Positions 8,432 to 18,285 are shown, counted from the first letter of the stretch. The stretch is 64,000 nt of DNA from JANJTY01 sp038257155 (GCA_038257155.1 JBBSJP010000018.1:9632-73631); one strand, 5' to 3'. Program-made: numbers and translations. The notes: generated by a model from the letters alone, not told the origin.

Positions 8432-10858
8432 ATGAGCGTATTTGCACAGGAAATCAGACTGGCCCTGCGCGGCCTGGTGCGCACGCCATGGTTCAGTCTG
8501 ACGGCACTGCTGATGCTGGCAGCCGGGCTTGGCATGTGCCTCTACATGTTCGGCGCCATCCAGTCCTTCATCTTCACCCAGCCTGCTTTCCACGATCCGG
8601 ATCAGGTGCTGTACTTCGACCTGCGCAATCAGCGCAGCGGGGCGCGAAACGTTGACACCACGCTGACACATTACGAATTCCTGCGCGAGCGCCAGACCAG
8701 CCTGGCATCGATCGGTGCGTTCTATGTGGGTACTGCAAACCTCAGTGACGCTGATCGACCGGAACGTCTTTCCGCAGGATTCGTTACGCCATCAGTACTG
8801 GAGGTGGCGGGAACCTCGCCCGTGCTCGGTCGTTCCCTGCAGCCCACCGATGGTCTGCCAGGCGCTGCGCCGGTAGTCCTGCTGTCGCATGCGGTGTGGC
8901 AGAACCGGTACGGCGCCGACCCGTCGATCATTGGCCGCGACGTGCGTGTCAATGGCCAGCGCAGTCAGGTAGTCGGCGTGATGCCGGAGCGATTCTCGTT
9001 TCCGGCGCGTGAGGCATTGTGGATTCCCCTGCGTTACGACGCGGTGCAACCGGAAGCAGGAGGCTCACCGATCAGTGTGCAGATCGTTGGGCGCATGCAG
9101 GTCGATGCGCGCATTGCCTCGGTGCAATCCGAGTTCGATGCTCTGCTGCGCAGCCACGCTGAAGAACATCCGGCACGCAAGGCGCCTGATGGCGTCGTGC
9201 TGAAGAAGTTCTCGCATCAGTTCGTCAACGAGATCACTCGCGGCATCCTGTTGACCATGTTTGCCGCCGTCGTGCTGGTGCTGGTAATGGCCTGCACCAA
9301 TGTCGCCAATTTGTTCGTCGCGCGCAGCGTGGCGCGACTGCGCGAAACCGCGATCTGCAGTGCGATCGGCGCCAGCCGCACGCGCCTGTTGACGCGCCTG
9401 GTCGCCGAGGCCGGCGTGCTTAGCCTGCTGGCTGCCGCCCTCGGCTTCGGCATGGCGCAGTGGGCCGGCTGGGCGACGGTGCGCGCAGTGCATGCCAGCG
9501 AAGATGCACCGCCAAACTGGACGGCTGAACTGGTGATCGACGGCTGGAGTTTTCTGGCGGCCGCCGCGCTGGCCCTGTTGGCGACCCTGGCGGCCAGTGC
9601 AATTCCGGCACTGCGCCTGATGCGCAGTGACCTGAATCAGGCCTTGCGCAGTGGCGGCGCAGGCAGCATCGGCGGTTCGGCCATGGGCCGCAAGCTGGTG
9701 GTATTCCAGGTTGCCCTTTGCACCGTGCTGCTGGTCTGCTCGGGGCTCACCATTCTCAGCGCGGTTCGCCAGCAAACCGTGGAACCGGGCGTGCGAACCG
9801 AAGGCGTGCTGACCGGCCGAGCGGGCCTGTTTCAAGGCAGCTATCCCGACGATGCCGCGTTGACGCGGTTCGCCGAACGCCTGCAGTCCGAGTTGCGGAC
9901 CATTCCCGGCGTTACCCACGCGACCCTGTCCACCAGCTTGCCAATGACACGTAGCTCGCGCAATTTCATCGAACCCGAGGGCTTCGCGGTTGACGCCGAG
10001 ATCGGGCCACCCCTGGCCGATGCGGTTGCGGTGGACAGCGCGTTCTTCGACGCCTTCGCGATTGCGCAGCAGAGCGGCCGCGGCTTCTCCAGCACGGACC
10101 TGGCTGACAGTCTGCCGGTGGCAATTGTCAGCCGTGGCTTTGCGGCCGCGTATTGGCCGGGTCTCGACCCCATCGGTCAGCGTCTGCGCCTGGGGCGCGA
10201 CGAGTCCGTCGGTGAATGGCGCACGGTGGTGGGTGTCGTGGGCGATGTGCATCATGAAGCCGAGGACGCCGCCGGCCAGCCGCGCGTGGTCTACACGCCG
10301 CTGGCTCAGACGCCGGCGCGCTTTCTCAGCTTCGCGCTGATCGGCCCGGCCGACACCGATTCTCTGCATGATGCGGTTCGCGCGGCGGTGCAGCGCGTCG
10401 ATCCCGATCTGCCGGTGTACTGGTTGCGCAGCTTGGATGACTGGATTCGCGAGTCGCGCTTCGAAAATGAGCTGCTGGCCATGCTGTTCGGTGCCTTCGG
10501 TCTGTTCGCATTGTTCCTGACTGCCGCCGGCATCTATGCAGTGCTTGCACACAGCATCAGCCAGCGGCAGCGTGAGATCGGCGTGCGACGCGCTCTGGGT
10601 GCCGACAATCGAGGTCTGCTGCGCATGCTCGTCGGACAGAACGGACGTCTGCTTGGCATTGGTTTGGCGTTCGGTCTGGTCGGCGCCTTGCTGTTCTCGC
10701 CGCTGCTGCAGCGCGTGCTGTTCGCGGTCGATCCGCGCGACCCGCAGGCGGTTGGCATGGCGCTGGCGGCCTTGCTGGTGACTGTCGCCATTGCCGCGGT
10801 TGTGCCGGTGCGGCGCGCCCTGCGGGTGGAACCGATGGCTGCATTGCGGCAGGACTGA
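8432..10858 (+). CDS. Duplicated MacB/FtsX-type ABC permease 3 (ADOP-like)
   Basis: 808 residues, starting 13 bp after permease 2 with GAGGAG upstream. It has the same two-halves plan but a divergent beginning: the first helix reads WFSLTALLMLAAGLGMCLYM, and the usual N-x-AIFS box after it is replaced by FGAIQSFIFTQPAFHD. The first bundle contains LVLVMACTNVANLFVARSV with RETAICSAIGASRTRL; the second ends with GIYAVLAHSISQRQREIGVR and RALGADN. This looks like an independently diverged member of the set, suggesting a non-redundant role or substrate. It separates the close pair of permeases 2 and 4. No ATPase motifs are present. Family is certain; function within the cluster is inferred only from its position. 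Confidence 0.89.
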   Translation: MSVFAQEIRLALRGLVRTPWFSLTALLMLAAGLGMCLYMFGAIQSFIFTQPAFHDPDQVLYFDLRNQRSGARNVDTTLTHYEFLRERQTSLASIGAFYVGTANLSDADRPERLSAGFVTPSVLEVAGTSPVLGRSLQPTDGLPGAAPVVLLSHAVWQNRYGADPSIIGRDVRVNGQRSQVVGVMPERFSFPAREALWIPLRYDAVQPEAGGSPISVQIVGRMQVDARIASVQSEFDALLRSHAEEHPARKAPDGVVLKKFSHQFVNEITRGILLTMFAAVVLVLVMACTNVANLFVARSVARLRETAICSAIGASRTRLLTRLVAEAGVLSLLAAALGFGMAQWAGWATVRAVHASEDAPPNWTAELVIDGWSFLAAAALALLATLAASAIPALRLMRSDLNQALRSGGAGSIGGSAMGRKLVVFQVALCTVLLVCSGLTILSAVRQQTVEPGVRTEGVLTGRAGLFQGSYPDDAALTRFAERLQSELRTIPGVTHATLSTSLPMTRSSRNFIEPEGFAVDAEIGPPLADAVAVDSAFFDAFAIAQQSGRGFSSTDLADSLPVAIVSRGFAAAYWPGLDPIGQRLRLGRDESVGEWRTVVGVVGDVHHEAEDAAGQPRVVYTPLAQTPARFLSFALIGPADTDSLHDAVRAAVQRVDPDLPVYWLRSLDDWIRESRFENELLAMLFGAFGLFALFLTAAGIYAVLAHSISQRQREIGVRRALGADNRGLLRMLVGQNGRLLGIGLAFGLVGALLFSPLLQRVLFAVDPRDPQAVGMALAALLVTVAIAAVVPVRRALRVEPMAALRQD

Positions 10859-10889
10859 TGATGGGACCTCGAACGGGAATACGCTCGAA

Positions 10890-13403
10890 ATGATCTGGAT
10901 TGCCGATCTACGCTATGCCGTGCGCGGACTGCTCAAGCGACCGCTGTTCGCGCTGGTGGCCGTGCTCAGCCTGGGACTTGGCATTGGCGTCAACACGGCA
11001 ATCTTTTCCCTGTTCCACCAGGCCGTACTGAAGCCACTGCCGGTAGTCGAGCCTGGTCGCCTTATCAACCTGAATGCCCCAGGACTCAAGACCGGATCGA
11101 CCTCCAACAACACGGCCGGCCGGCGCGATGCCATCTTCAGCTATCCGATGTTCCGCGACCTGCAGGCTGCGCCGGCGGTTCAGTCAGCCTTGCGCGGTAT
11201 CGCTGCGCACCGCTCTTTCCAGACCAATATCGCGCTCGATGGCGAGACCGTCAGCGGCACTGGCATGCTGGTTTCGGGCAACTACTTCACGCTGCTGGGC
11301 CTGACGCCTGCCGTCGGGCGGCTGCTGATTGAAGGCGACGACGCGCAGATCGGCGCCGGGCGTGTGGCGGTTCTCAGCCATGCCTACTGGCGCAACGCAC
11401 TAGGTGGTGACGCGCAGGTTGTTGGGCGCAGCATCCAGGTCAATGGCGAGGCGCTGGAGATTGTCGGTGTGGCGCCCGAGGGTTTCGAAGGCACCACGTT
11501 TGGAACACGGCCACAGGTATTCGTTCCGATCAGCTCGCGTTGGCTGCTGCAGCCGCAGTCGCGCGCCGATCACGATGACCGCATGAGCTATTGGGTTTAC
11601 CTGTTTGCTCGATTGGCCCCCGGTGTCGATCCGGCGCAAGCCACTGATGCCCTCAACGTCCCATACACCGCATTGCTGCGTGATATCGAGCTGCCCCTGC
11701 ATGAGCGCTTCGACGAAGGCCAGCGCGAGCAGTTCCTGGCGCGCCGCATCGAGATCGAAGCCGGCGAGCGCGGCCAGAGCAGCGTTGCACTTTCGGCGCG
11801 CACGCCGATGCTGTTGCTGCAGGCGGCAGCGTTCCTGGTCTTGCTGGTGGCCTGCCTGAATATTGCCAATCTGCTGCTGGCGCGCGGAGCAGCGCGCGCG
11901 GGCGAGTTCGCGATACGCGCCTCGATCGGCGCGAGTCGCGGGCGACTATTGCGTCAGTTGCTGGTCGAGGCTGCGGCGCTGGCCCTGTGTGGCGCCGCAC
12001 TGTCCTTGCCATTGGCCAGTGCGGCAATCCAGGGCCTGCTTGCGTACCTGCCGGGCAACACCGGCACCAGCTTGAGCGCCCGGCTTGACGGCGCTGCCCT
12101 GGTGTTTGCGGCTGGTCTGGCCTTGCTCACGGTTCTGTTGTTCGGATTGCTTCCGGCACTGCAGGTGGCGAGGGTTTCCACCATGAGTGTGCTGCGTGGT
12201 GACAGCGCCAACAGCACAGGAACCCGGGCCGCGGGGCGTTTCCGTGCGGTCTTGGCTACCGCCCAGGTCGGCTTCTCATTGGCAGCACTGGCGCTGGCAG
12301 GCCTGTTTGCGCAAAGCCTTGTCAATCTGGGTCGCGTCGACCTGGGCATGCAAGTCGAGCATGTTGCGAGCTTCTCCGTGTCGCCGGGTCGCAGCGGTTA
12401 CTCGGCAGAGCGAGCCGCAGCCCTGTTCGACCGCCTTGAGGAGCAGATCGCGGCCTTGCCAGGCGTACAGTCGGTAGCCCTGTCCATGGTGCCCTTGATG
12501 ACGGGCAGCGATTGGGGCACCAATGTGTCGGTGGAAGGTTACGAGCGTGGTCCACAGACGACCGATCCGTTCGTCAATGAGGTCGGCGACGACTACTTCG
12601 CCACGCTCGGCATTCCGTTGTTGGCTGGACGCAGCTTCAGCCCGTTGGATAGCGCCGGCAGCGCGCGCGTGGCGATAATCAACCGGCGTTTTGCCGAACA
12701 CTACGGCCTGGGTGCCAATCCCATTGGCAAGCGCATGGCCACCGGGCGAAGCGATGATCTCGACATCGAGATCATCGGACTGGTCGCCGACAGCAAGTAC
12801 AGTCGGGTCAAGGAAGACGATCCGATCCAGTTCTTCCTGTCGCGTCGGCAGAATCCGGATGTCGCCGAGATGACCATGTACGTGCGCAGCCACGGCGAAC
12901 CGCAGAAGCTGCTCGCGGGCCTGGCGCGGGTTGCGGCAGAGATTGACCCAAACCTGCCGCTGGAGAACCTTCGCACCATGCCGCAGACCATTGCGCAGAA
13001 CCTGGCTGTGGACCGCTTCGTGGGCTCGCTTGCTGCGGCGTTTGCCTTGCTCGCCACGGCCTTGGCCGCGCTGGGTTTGTATGGCGTGTTGACCTACACC
13101 CTGTCGCAACGGCAGCGCGAGATCGGCCTGCGCATGGCCTTGGGCGCAGCGCCGCGTCGTCTGGCGGGCATGCTGATGGCCCAGGTAGGTTGCCTCACCG
13201 GGGTCGGCATGCTGTTGGGTCTGCTGGTGGCGATTGCCCTGGGTCGCGCGGCACAGTCCCTTCTGTTTGGCCTGGAAGGGCACGATCCGCTTGTCTTGCT
13301 GAGTGCCATTGTCGTGCTGACGGTGATTGCCTTTGCCACCGCCTGGATGCCAGCGCGTCGCGCCGCGCGCATGGATCCGATGATTGCCTTGCGTCACGAA
13401 TGA
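10890..13403 (+). CDS. Duplicated MacB/FtsX-type ABC permease 4 (ADOP-like), closest to permease 2
   Basis: 837 residues from the ATG at 10890 (MIWIADLRYAVRGLLKRP). An in-frame ATG at 10791 would overlap permease 3 and prepend a non-conserved Cys/Trp-rich stretch, so I rejected it. The N-terminal helix (FALVAVLSLGLGIGVNTA) leads to AIFSLFHQAVLKPLPVVEPG and NAPGLKTGSTS, closely echoing permease 2. The first bundle contains VLLVACLNIANLLLARGAAR and the C-terminal one GLYGVLTYTLSQRQREIGLR with MALGAAP. Internal duplication is visible as a second helix start at FRAVLATAQVGFSLAALALA. The identical length and shared periplasmic motifs make a paralogous duplication with permease 2 very likely, although they are not adjacent. 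The gap to permease 5 is 19 bp. Confidence 0.9.
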   Translation: MIWIADLRYAVRGLLKRPLFALVAVLSLGLGIGVNTAIFSLFHQAVLKPLPVVEPGRLINLNAPGLKTGSTSNNTAGRRDAIFSYPMFRDLQAAPAVQSALRGIAAHRSFQTNIALDGETVSGTGMLVSGNYFTLLGLTPAVGRLLIEGDDAQIGAGRVAVLSHAYWRNALGGDAQVVGRSIQVNGEALEIVGVAPEGFEGTTFGTRPQVFVPISSRWLLQPQSRADHDDRMSYWVYLFARLAPGVDPAQATDALNVPYTALLRDIELPLHERFDEGQREQFLARRIEIEAGERGQSSVALSARTPMLLLQAAAFLVLLVACLNIANLLLARGAARAGEFAIRASIGASRGRLLRQLLVEAAALALCGAALSLPLASAAIQGLLAYLPGNTGTSLSARLDGAALVFAAGLALLTVLLFGLLPALQVARVSTMSVLRGDSANSTGTRAAGRFRAVLATAQVGFSLAALALAGLFAQSLVNLGRVDLGMQVEHVASFSVSPGRSGYSAERAAALFDRLEEQIAALPGVQSVALSMVPLMTGSDWGTNVSVEGYERGPQTTDPFVNEVGDDYFATLGIPLLAGRSFSPLDSAGSARVAIINRRFAEHYGLGANPIGKRMATGRSDDLDIEIIGLVADSKYSRVKEDDPIQFFLSRRQNPDVAEMTMYVRSHGEPQKLLAGLARVAAEIDPNLPLENLRTMPQTIAQNLAVDRFVGSLAAAFALLATALAALGLYGVLTYTLSQRQREIGLRMALGAAPRRLAGMLMAQVGCLTGVGMLLGLLVAIALGRAAQSLLFGLEGHDPLVLLSAIVVLTVIAFATAWMPARRAARMDPMIALRHE

Positions 13404-13422
13404 ACCGATTGGAGATGTCACC

Positions 13423-15888
13423 ATGAACAGCTGGACCATGGACCTGCGCTACAGCCTGCGCAGCCTGATCGCCAAACCGGCCCTGGTGCTGGTAGCCGTG
13501 TTCACCCTGGCGCTGGGCATCGGTGCCAACACCGCGATTTTCTCGGTGCTCAATGGACTGTTCCTGGCGCCGCTGCCGTATCCGCAGGGCGAGCAACTGG
13601 TGGACGTGTACAACACCTACCCGACCAGCAATCTGGCCTATGCCGGCACCTCGATTCCCGACTATCTCGATCGCAAGGAGCAGGCCAGCAGCCTGGAGGA
13701 TATGGCCCTCTACACCGGCGTCAGCCTCAATCTGGCCGAGCGGGGCAGCCAGCCCGAGCGTCTTATCGGACTACGCGCCACGTCTTCCTTGTTCAGCACG
13801 CTGGGAGTCTCCGCCGCTCTCGGACGGGTGTTCGATGCAGAACACGATGTCATTGGCCAGGACAAGGTCGTGGTGCTGAGCCATGCGCTGTGGCGCAACC
13901 GTTTCGACGCCGACCCGGCCATGGTTGGTCGTGACCTGCGCTTTTCTGGTGAGACCTACCGCGTCATCGGTGTGATGCCGGAACACTTCGGCTTTCCCTC
14001 GCCGCAAACCCAGCTCTGGATTCCTTTTGCCTTCACCGATGCACAGCGGACTGACAACGAGCGCGGCAACGAGTACTCGCAGTCGGTCGGTCGGCTGCGC
14101 GCTGATGCCAGCATCGAGCGTCTGCATGCCGAACTCGATGCCATCGTCGCGCGCAACGCCGATCGGATCGCGGCGGTCGATGGTGACGGTGCCGCGCGTT
14201 TTGCCACCTATCTGCGTGGCGGCAATTTCCTTGGTCGTGCCCAGCCGCTGCGCGAACTGCAGGTCGGCGATTCGCGCCCCATGGTGATGATCCTGCAAGT
14301 GGCAGTTGGCCTGGTGCTGCTGATCGCGGCTGCCAACGTCGCGAACCTGCTGCTGACCCGACTCAATGCGCGGCAGAAGGAGTTGGCGGTGCGTAGCGCA
14401 CTGGGCGCGAGCCGGCTGCGCATCGCGCGCCAGCTGCTGATGGAATCGCAATTGATTGCGCTGGCCGGTTGCGTTATCGGAATCGGGCTGGCCCTGCTGT
14501 TGATCGAATTGCTGCCATCGATAGGCATCAGCGGCGGCAATGCGCAGTACCCGATTGGTATCGATGCCCCGGTGCTTGGCTTTGCCGTTGGGCTGAGCGT
14601 GGTCACCGGCGTGCTGGCGGCATTGCTGCCGGTGCTCAGCCTGCTGGGCAATCCTGTCAGTCGGGTGATCAATGACAGCGGACGGCTGTCTGGCGGTGGC
14701 CGCATGGCGGGCGCCTCGCGCAGCTCGCTGGTGGTGGCGCAAGTGGCCCTGGCGACGGTCCTGCTGGTCGGCGCCGGCCTGCTGCTGCGCAGTTTCAACG
14801 GCCTCCAGCAGGCTTCGCCGGGGTTCGATTCCGAGGGCGTGATGACGGCGCTGATCTCATTGCCCATGGAGCGCTATGGCGAGCAGGCCCAGCGCGCCGC
14901 ATTCTTCGAATCCCTGCTGGGCGAAGTGCGTGCCATCCCCGGCGTGGAGGGCGCCAGCATCACCTCCAACCTGCCGTTTTCCGGCAACAACTCGCAGGGC
15001 AGCTATGGCATCGACGGCTTCGTGGTTTCCGATGCCAGCGCCTCGCCGCACGGCATGCAGCGCTACATCGACGAACAGTTCTTCGACACGCTTCGCGTTC
15101 CCTTGCTGAAGGGGCGCGGCTTCAACGTGTCAGATTCGGCCGAGTCCGAGCCGGTCGTGATCATCGATGCCTTCCTCGCCGAGAAGTACTTTGCCGACAA
15201 GGATCCGATCGGCCAACGCATCAATCGCGGCGACGGCTCACCCTGGGCCACCGTGGTCGGCGTGGTGGGGACGGTCAAGCACGGCAGCCTGCGCGAGCAG
15301 GTCAGCAAGGAAACTCTCTACTGGCCTTATCGACAGACCATGTCGAGCAGTGCGGCATTGTTGTTGCGCGGGCCCAGTGCCAGTTCGGAAGCTACCGCCG
15401 ACGCGGTGCGCGCCGCAGTACAACGGGTCGATCCCGAACAGCCAGTCTTCAGTCTGCTGACGCTTGATGAGCGCATCGCGCTCAGCCTGCAACAGCAGCG
15501 TGCGCCGATGCATCTGCTGCTCGGGTTCGCGGCCGTGGCACTGCTGTTGTCGGCGATCGGCATCTATGCGGTGTTGGCCTTCAGTGTCGGGCAACGTTCG
15601 GGCGAGTTGGGTGTGCGCATGGCGGTGGGCGCCGGCGGTCGCCAGATCCAGGCACTGGTGATGGGGCAGGGTGCGCGACTGGCCGGCCTTGGGCTGGGCA
15701 TCGGCGTCCTGCTGGCCCTGGTGCTGGGGCAGTTCGCTGAGGCGCAGCTGTTCGGCGTCAGTGCTCGGGATCCTTTGACCTTCATGCTGGTTCCACCATT
15801 CCTGGCGGGCGTGGCGATGCTGGCCTGCTGGCTGCCGGCGCGCCGTGCGGCGCGGCTCGACCCGATGCTGGCCTTGCGCAAGGACTGA
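13423..15888 (+). CDS. Duplicated MacB/FtsX-type ABC permease 5 (ADOP-like)
   Basis: 821 residues from the ATG at 13423, which has GGAG eight bases upstream. The track-long start at 13384 lies inside permease 4 and lacks a ribosome site. The first helix (ALVLVAVFTLALGIGANTA) precedes AIFSVLNGLFLAPLPYPQGE, a PYPQ box also present in permease 1. The first bundle has VLLIAAANVANLLLTRLNAR and KELAVRSALGASRLR; the second half opens at SSLVVAQVALATVLLVGAGL and ends with GIYAVLAFSVGQRSGELGVR. In the latter the usual REIG becomes SGELG. The architecture is complete, with no frameshift. Its stop is separated from the start of permease 6 by three bases, implying translational coupling. Confidence 0.9.
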   Translation: MNSWTMDLRYSLRSLIAKPALVLVAVFTLALGIGANTAIFSVLNGLFLAPLPYPQGEQLVDVYNTYPTSNLAYAGTSIPDYLDRKEQASSLEDMALYTGVSLNLAERGSQPERLIGLRATSSLFSTLGVSAALGRVFDAEHDVIGQDKVVVLSHALWRNRFDADPAMVGRDLRFSGETYRVIGVMPEHFGFPSPQTQLWIPFAFTDAQRTDNERGNEYSQSVGRLRADASIERLHAELDAIVARNADRIAAVDGDGAARFATYLRGGNFLGRAQPLRELQVGDSRPMVMILQVAVGLVLLIAAANVANLLLTRLNARQKELAVRSALGASRLRIARQLLMESQLIALAGCVIGIGLALLLIELLPSIGISGGNAQYPIGIDAPVLGFAVGLSVVTGVLAALLPVLSLLGNPVSRVINDSGRLSGGGRMAGASRSSLVVAQVALATVLLVGAGLLLRSFNGLQQASPGFDSEGVMTALISLPMERYGEQAQRAAFFESLLGEVRAIPGVEGASITSNLPFSGNNSQGSYGIDGFVVSDASASPHGMQRYIDEQFFDTLRVPLLKGRGFNVSDSAESEPVVIIDAFLAEKYFADKDPIGQRINRGDGSPWATVVGVVGTVKHGSLREQVSKETLYWPYRQTMSSSAALLLRGPSASSEATADAVRAAVQRVDPEQPVFSLLTLDERIALSLQQQRAPMHLLLGFAAVALLLSAIGIYAVLAFSVGQRSGELGVRMAVGAGGRQIQALVMGQGARLAGLGLGIGVLLALVLGQFAEAQLFGVSARDPLTFMLVPPFLAGVAMLACWLPARRAARLDPMLALRKD

Positions 15889-15891
15889 TCG

Positions 15892-18285
15892 ATGCGAGTT
15901 CTTGGTCTTTTTCATGCAATGACTGATGCCTGGCGCCTGCTGCGCGCCCGTCCGTTGGGCAATCTCGCTGCGGTTCTGGTGCTGGCAGGTGGCCTGTCTG
16001 CACTGCTGCTGGTGGGAGCGCTTTCCGATCTGCTGCGCGGCGCGGTGCCGGACTCGGTACCGGCCGAGGAGGTCTTCGCCTTCGGCGTGCAGAGTGGCGG
16101 CGGCCGCACCTTTCTGATGTTGCCGCGCGACGAAGCCCTGCAGCTGCGTGCCGAGGTGCCAGGACTGGCGGACGCCGCGCTGTACGGCTGGAGCGACTTC
16201 AATCTGGCCGAAGGCACGGGAACCGAAAGCGGCCCCGCCGAACGGGTGGCCGGCGTGCTGACCGATGGTGACCTGTTTGCCGTGCTGGGCTGGCCAATGG
16301 CCATGGGACGCGGCTTTCGTGCCGATGACTTCCTGCCCGGCGCAGCGGGAGCCGTGGTGATCGGTGAGCGCCTGTGGCGCAGCCGTTTTGGCGCCGCCCC
16401 TGACATCGTCGGACGCAGCATCCGGCTCGATGGAGAGACGGTTGTCGTGGTGGGCGTGCTGCCGCCGCAGCGCGCATTCCCATTCCAGAATCAGGTGTAC
16501 CGCGCCATCGATCTGGCCAGTGCCGGTGATCGCGGCGCCGGCCAGTGGCGCACCTTGGCACGCATAGGCGATCCGCAGATCCTGCAGCAGACCCACGCCG
16601 CCATCGCCGCCGTGCAGCTCGAGCGCGAGCGCAGCCTGGGCGAGGATGCGCTGCGCTCCCCGATTCGACTGGTGCGCGAATGGGAAGACTCGGCCAATCC
16701 TGATTCGGCAATGCTGGGGTTTGTGCTGCTCGTGGTGGCTGGCCTGGTAATGCTGCTGGCGGCAAGCAATGCCGGTGGCCTGGTGCTGGTGCAGTGGCTG
16801 GGTCGCGGCCGCGATCTGGCCACCCGCCACGCACTGGGAGCGACCCGCGCCCGCGTTCTCGGTGGCCTGCTGATGCACGGAGTAATCCTGGTGTTGCTGG
16901 CCTGGACATTGGCCGCGGTGCTTGCCCAGGCCGGAGCCGATTATTTCAATGCCTTTCTTTGGCAGTCCCAGAGCGGCATCCCGCTCTACATGCAGGTTGC
17001 GCTGTCGGGCAAGGTCTTGCTGGTTGGACTGGGCGCAGCCTTGCTGGCGGTGGTCTGTCTTGTTTATCCAACCTGGCGGCGTTTGCGTCGCGGCGATCTG
17101 GCAGTGGACTTGCGCAGTGGATCACGCGGCGTAGGTGCACCGTTCTCACGCCTCGGAGCAGCCTTGTTCGGCCTGCAGACGGTGTTGGCGGTGGTGACGG
17201 TGCTGGCTACCCTGCAGGCCTTGCAGGGCGCCGCCGAACTGCTCAATCGTTCGCTGGGACTTGAGACCGAACAGGTGCTGGTGGCGCGCTTCAACGTCGG
17301 CGATGCCGAACGTGGCGCCGCATTCGCCACGCGTCTGCGCGAAGTGCTGGCGGAGGAGCCCGGCGTGCTGGCGGTGAGCATCGCGGAGACCATACCCATG
17401 GCCAGCGTGATGCAGGCCGATGTGCTGCGAGGCGATCGGCGACTGCGGGCCGACTACGCGCCGGTGGATGCCGGATTTCGCGAAGTGTATGGCCTTGGTC
17501 TGCGCAGCGGCCGCTGGTTCGACGCAAACGAGATTGCCGAGCAGAAGCCGGTGGCGGTGATCGACCCGGTGCTGGCCAAGTCTCTGTTTGGTGACCTGGA
17601 TCCGGTGGGCATGAGCTTTCGGCGCGAAGGCGGGCGTGAGCCGCAAGAGCTGCAGGTGATAGGAGTCAGCGAGCGTGTCTTTCTTGCCCGGCATCTGGGC
17701 AGTGATCCGCCCGCACTGTTCGTACCCGCCACGGTGAGTGGTCGCGGCGAGTTCGGCTTGGCCCTGCGCGTGCAGGGCGCGCCGCAGGACTATTCCGCGC
17801 GCCTGCAGGCCATTGCCCTTGGTGTTGATCCAGACATGGCCCTCACCGATGTCGGCCCCTATGCCAACCTGCGCGCCAAAGAGTTGGGCTGGACCCGGCT
17901 TGTGGTCGGTCTGTTTGCGCCACTTGGACTGCTCGCCCTGGTGCTGGCAGGTACCGGATTGACGGCCTTGCTCGGCAGCCTGGTGGCCCAGCGGGTGCGC
18001 GAGATCGGCCTGCGCCGCGCCCTTGGCGCGCGCGCTCCGAGCCTGGTGCGAGCGCTGCTGGGGCGGATTTCGATCTGGGGCTGTGGCGGCTTGCTGGTTG
18101 GCATAGCGTTCGCCTTCGCGCTCGTCCATCCCATGGGCGATAGCGTTTACGGCCGGAGTCCGCTCGATTGGTTCAGCGTGCTCGGTACGGTGATCGTGAT
18201 GCTGCTGGCGCTGGCCTTGGCCGTAGCACTGCCATTGCGACGCGCCTTGCGCATCGAGCCTACCGAGGCATTGCGGGACGGCTGA
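15892..18285 (+). CDS. Duplicated MacB/FtsX-type ABC permease 6, most divergent member
   Basis: 797 residues and the last gene of the array. The ATG at 15892 has AAGGA seven bases upstream, within the end of permease 5; ATG 15919 (MTDAWRLLRARP) is a possible alternative. The first helix (NLAAVLVLAGGLSALLLVGA) lacks the GIG-x-N-x-AIFS signature of permeases 1, 2, 4 and 5, and the first bundle (LGFVLLVVAGLVMLLAASNA) also departs from the IAC-x-N-x-ANL box. The C-terminal block keeps the FtsX signature VREIGLRRALGARAP. The beta-rich domains still contain PGVLAVSIAETIPMASV-like and DPVGMSFR-like motifs typical of MacB_PCD units. Its divergence at the end of the array could mean a structural or accessory role, but that is speculation. 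Confidence 0.87.
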   Translation: MRVLGLFHAMTDAWRLLRARPLGNLAAVLVLAGGLSALLLVGALSDLLRGAVPDSVPAEEVFAFGVQSGGGRTFLMLPRDEALQLRAEVPGLADAALYGWSDFNLAEGTGTESGPAERVAGVLTDGDLFAVLGWPMAMGRGFRADDFLPGAAGAVVIGERLWRSRFGAAPDIVGRSIRLDGETVVVVGVLPPQRAFPFQNQVYRAIDLASAGDRGAGQWRTLARIGDPQILQQTHAAIAAVQLERERSLGEDALRSPIRLVREWEDSANPDSAMLGFVLLVVAGLVMLLAASNAGGLVLVQWLGRGRDLATRHALGATRARVLGGLLMHGVILVLLAWTLAAVLAQAGADYFNAFLWQSQSGIPLYMQVALSGKVLLVGLGAALLAVVCLVYPTWRRLRRGDLAVDLRSGSRGVGAPFSRLGAALFGLQTVLAVVTVLATLQALQGAAELLNRSLGLETEQVLVARFNVGDAERGAAFATRLREVLAEEPGVLAVSIAETIPMASVMQADVLRGDRRLRADYAPVDAGFREVYGLGLRSGRWFDANEIAEQKPVAVIDPVLAKSLFGDLDPVGMSFRREGGREPQELQVIGVSERVFLARHLGSDPPALFVPATVSGRGEFGLALRVQGAPQDYSARLQAIALGVDPDMALTDVGPYANLRAKELGWTRLVVGLFAPLGLLALVLAGTGLTALLGSLVAQRVREIGLRRALGARAPSLVRALLGRISIWGCGGLLVGIAFAFALVHPMGDSVYGRSPLDWFSVLGTVIVMLLALALAVALPLRRALRIEPTEALRDG

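Noticed and set aside
15238..16878. 546-codon leftward frame across permeases 5 and 6
   Set aside because: His/Gln-rich antisense translation with no motif; both opposite genes are convincing permeases.
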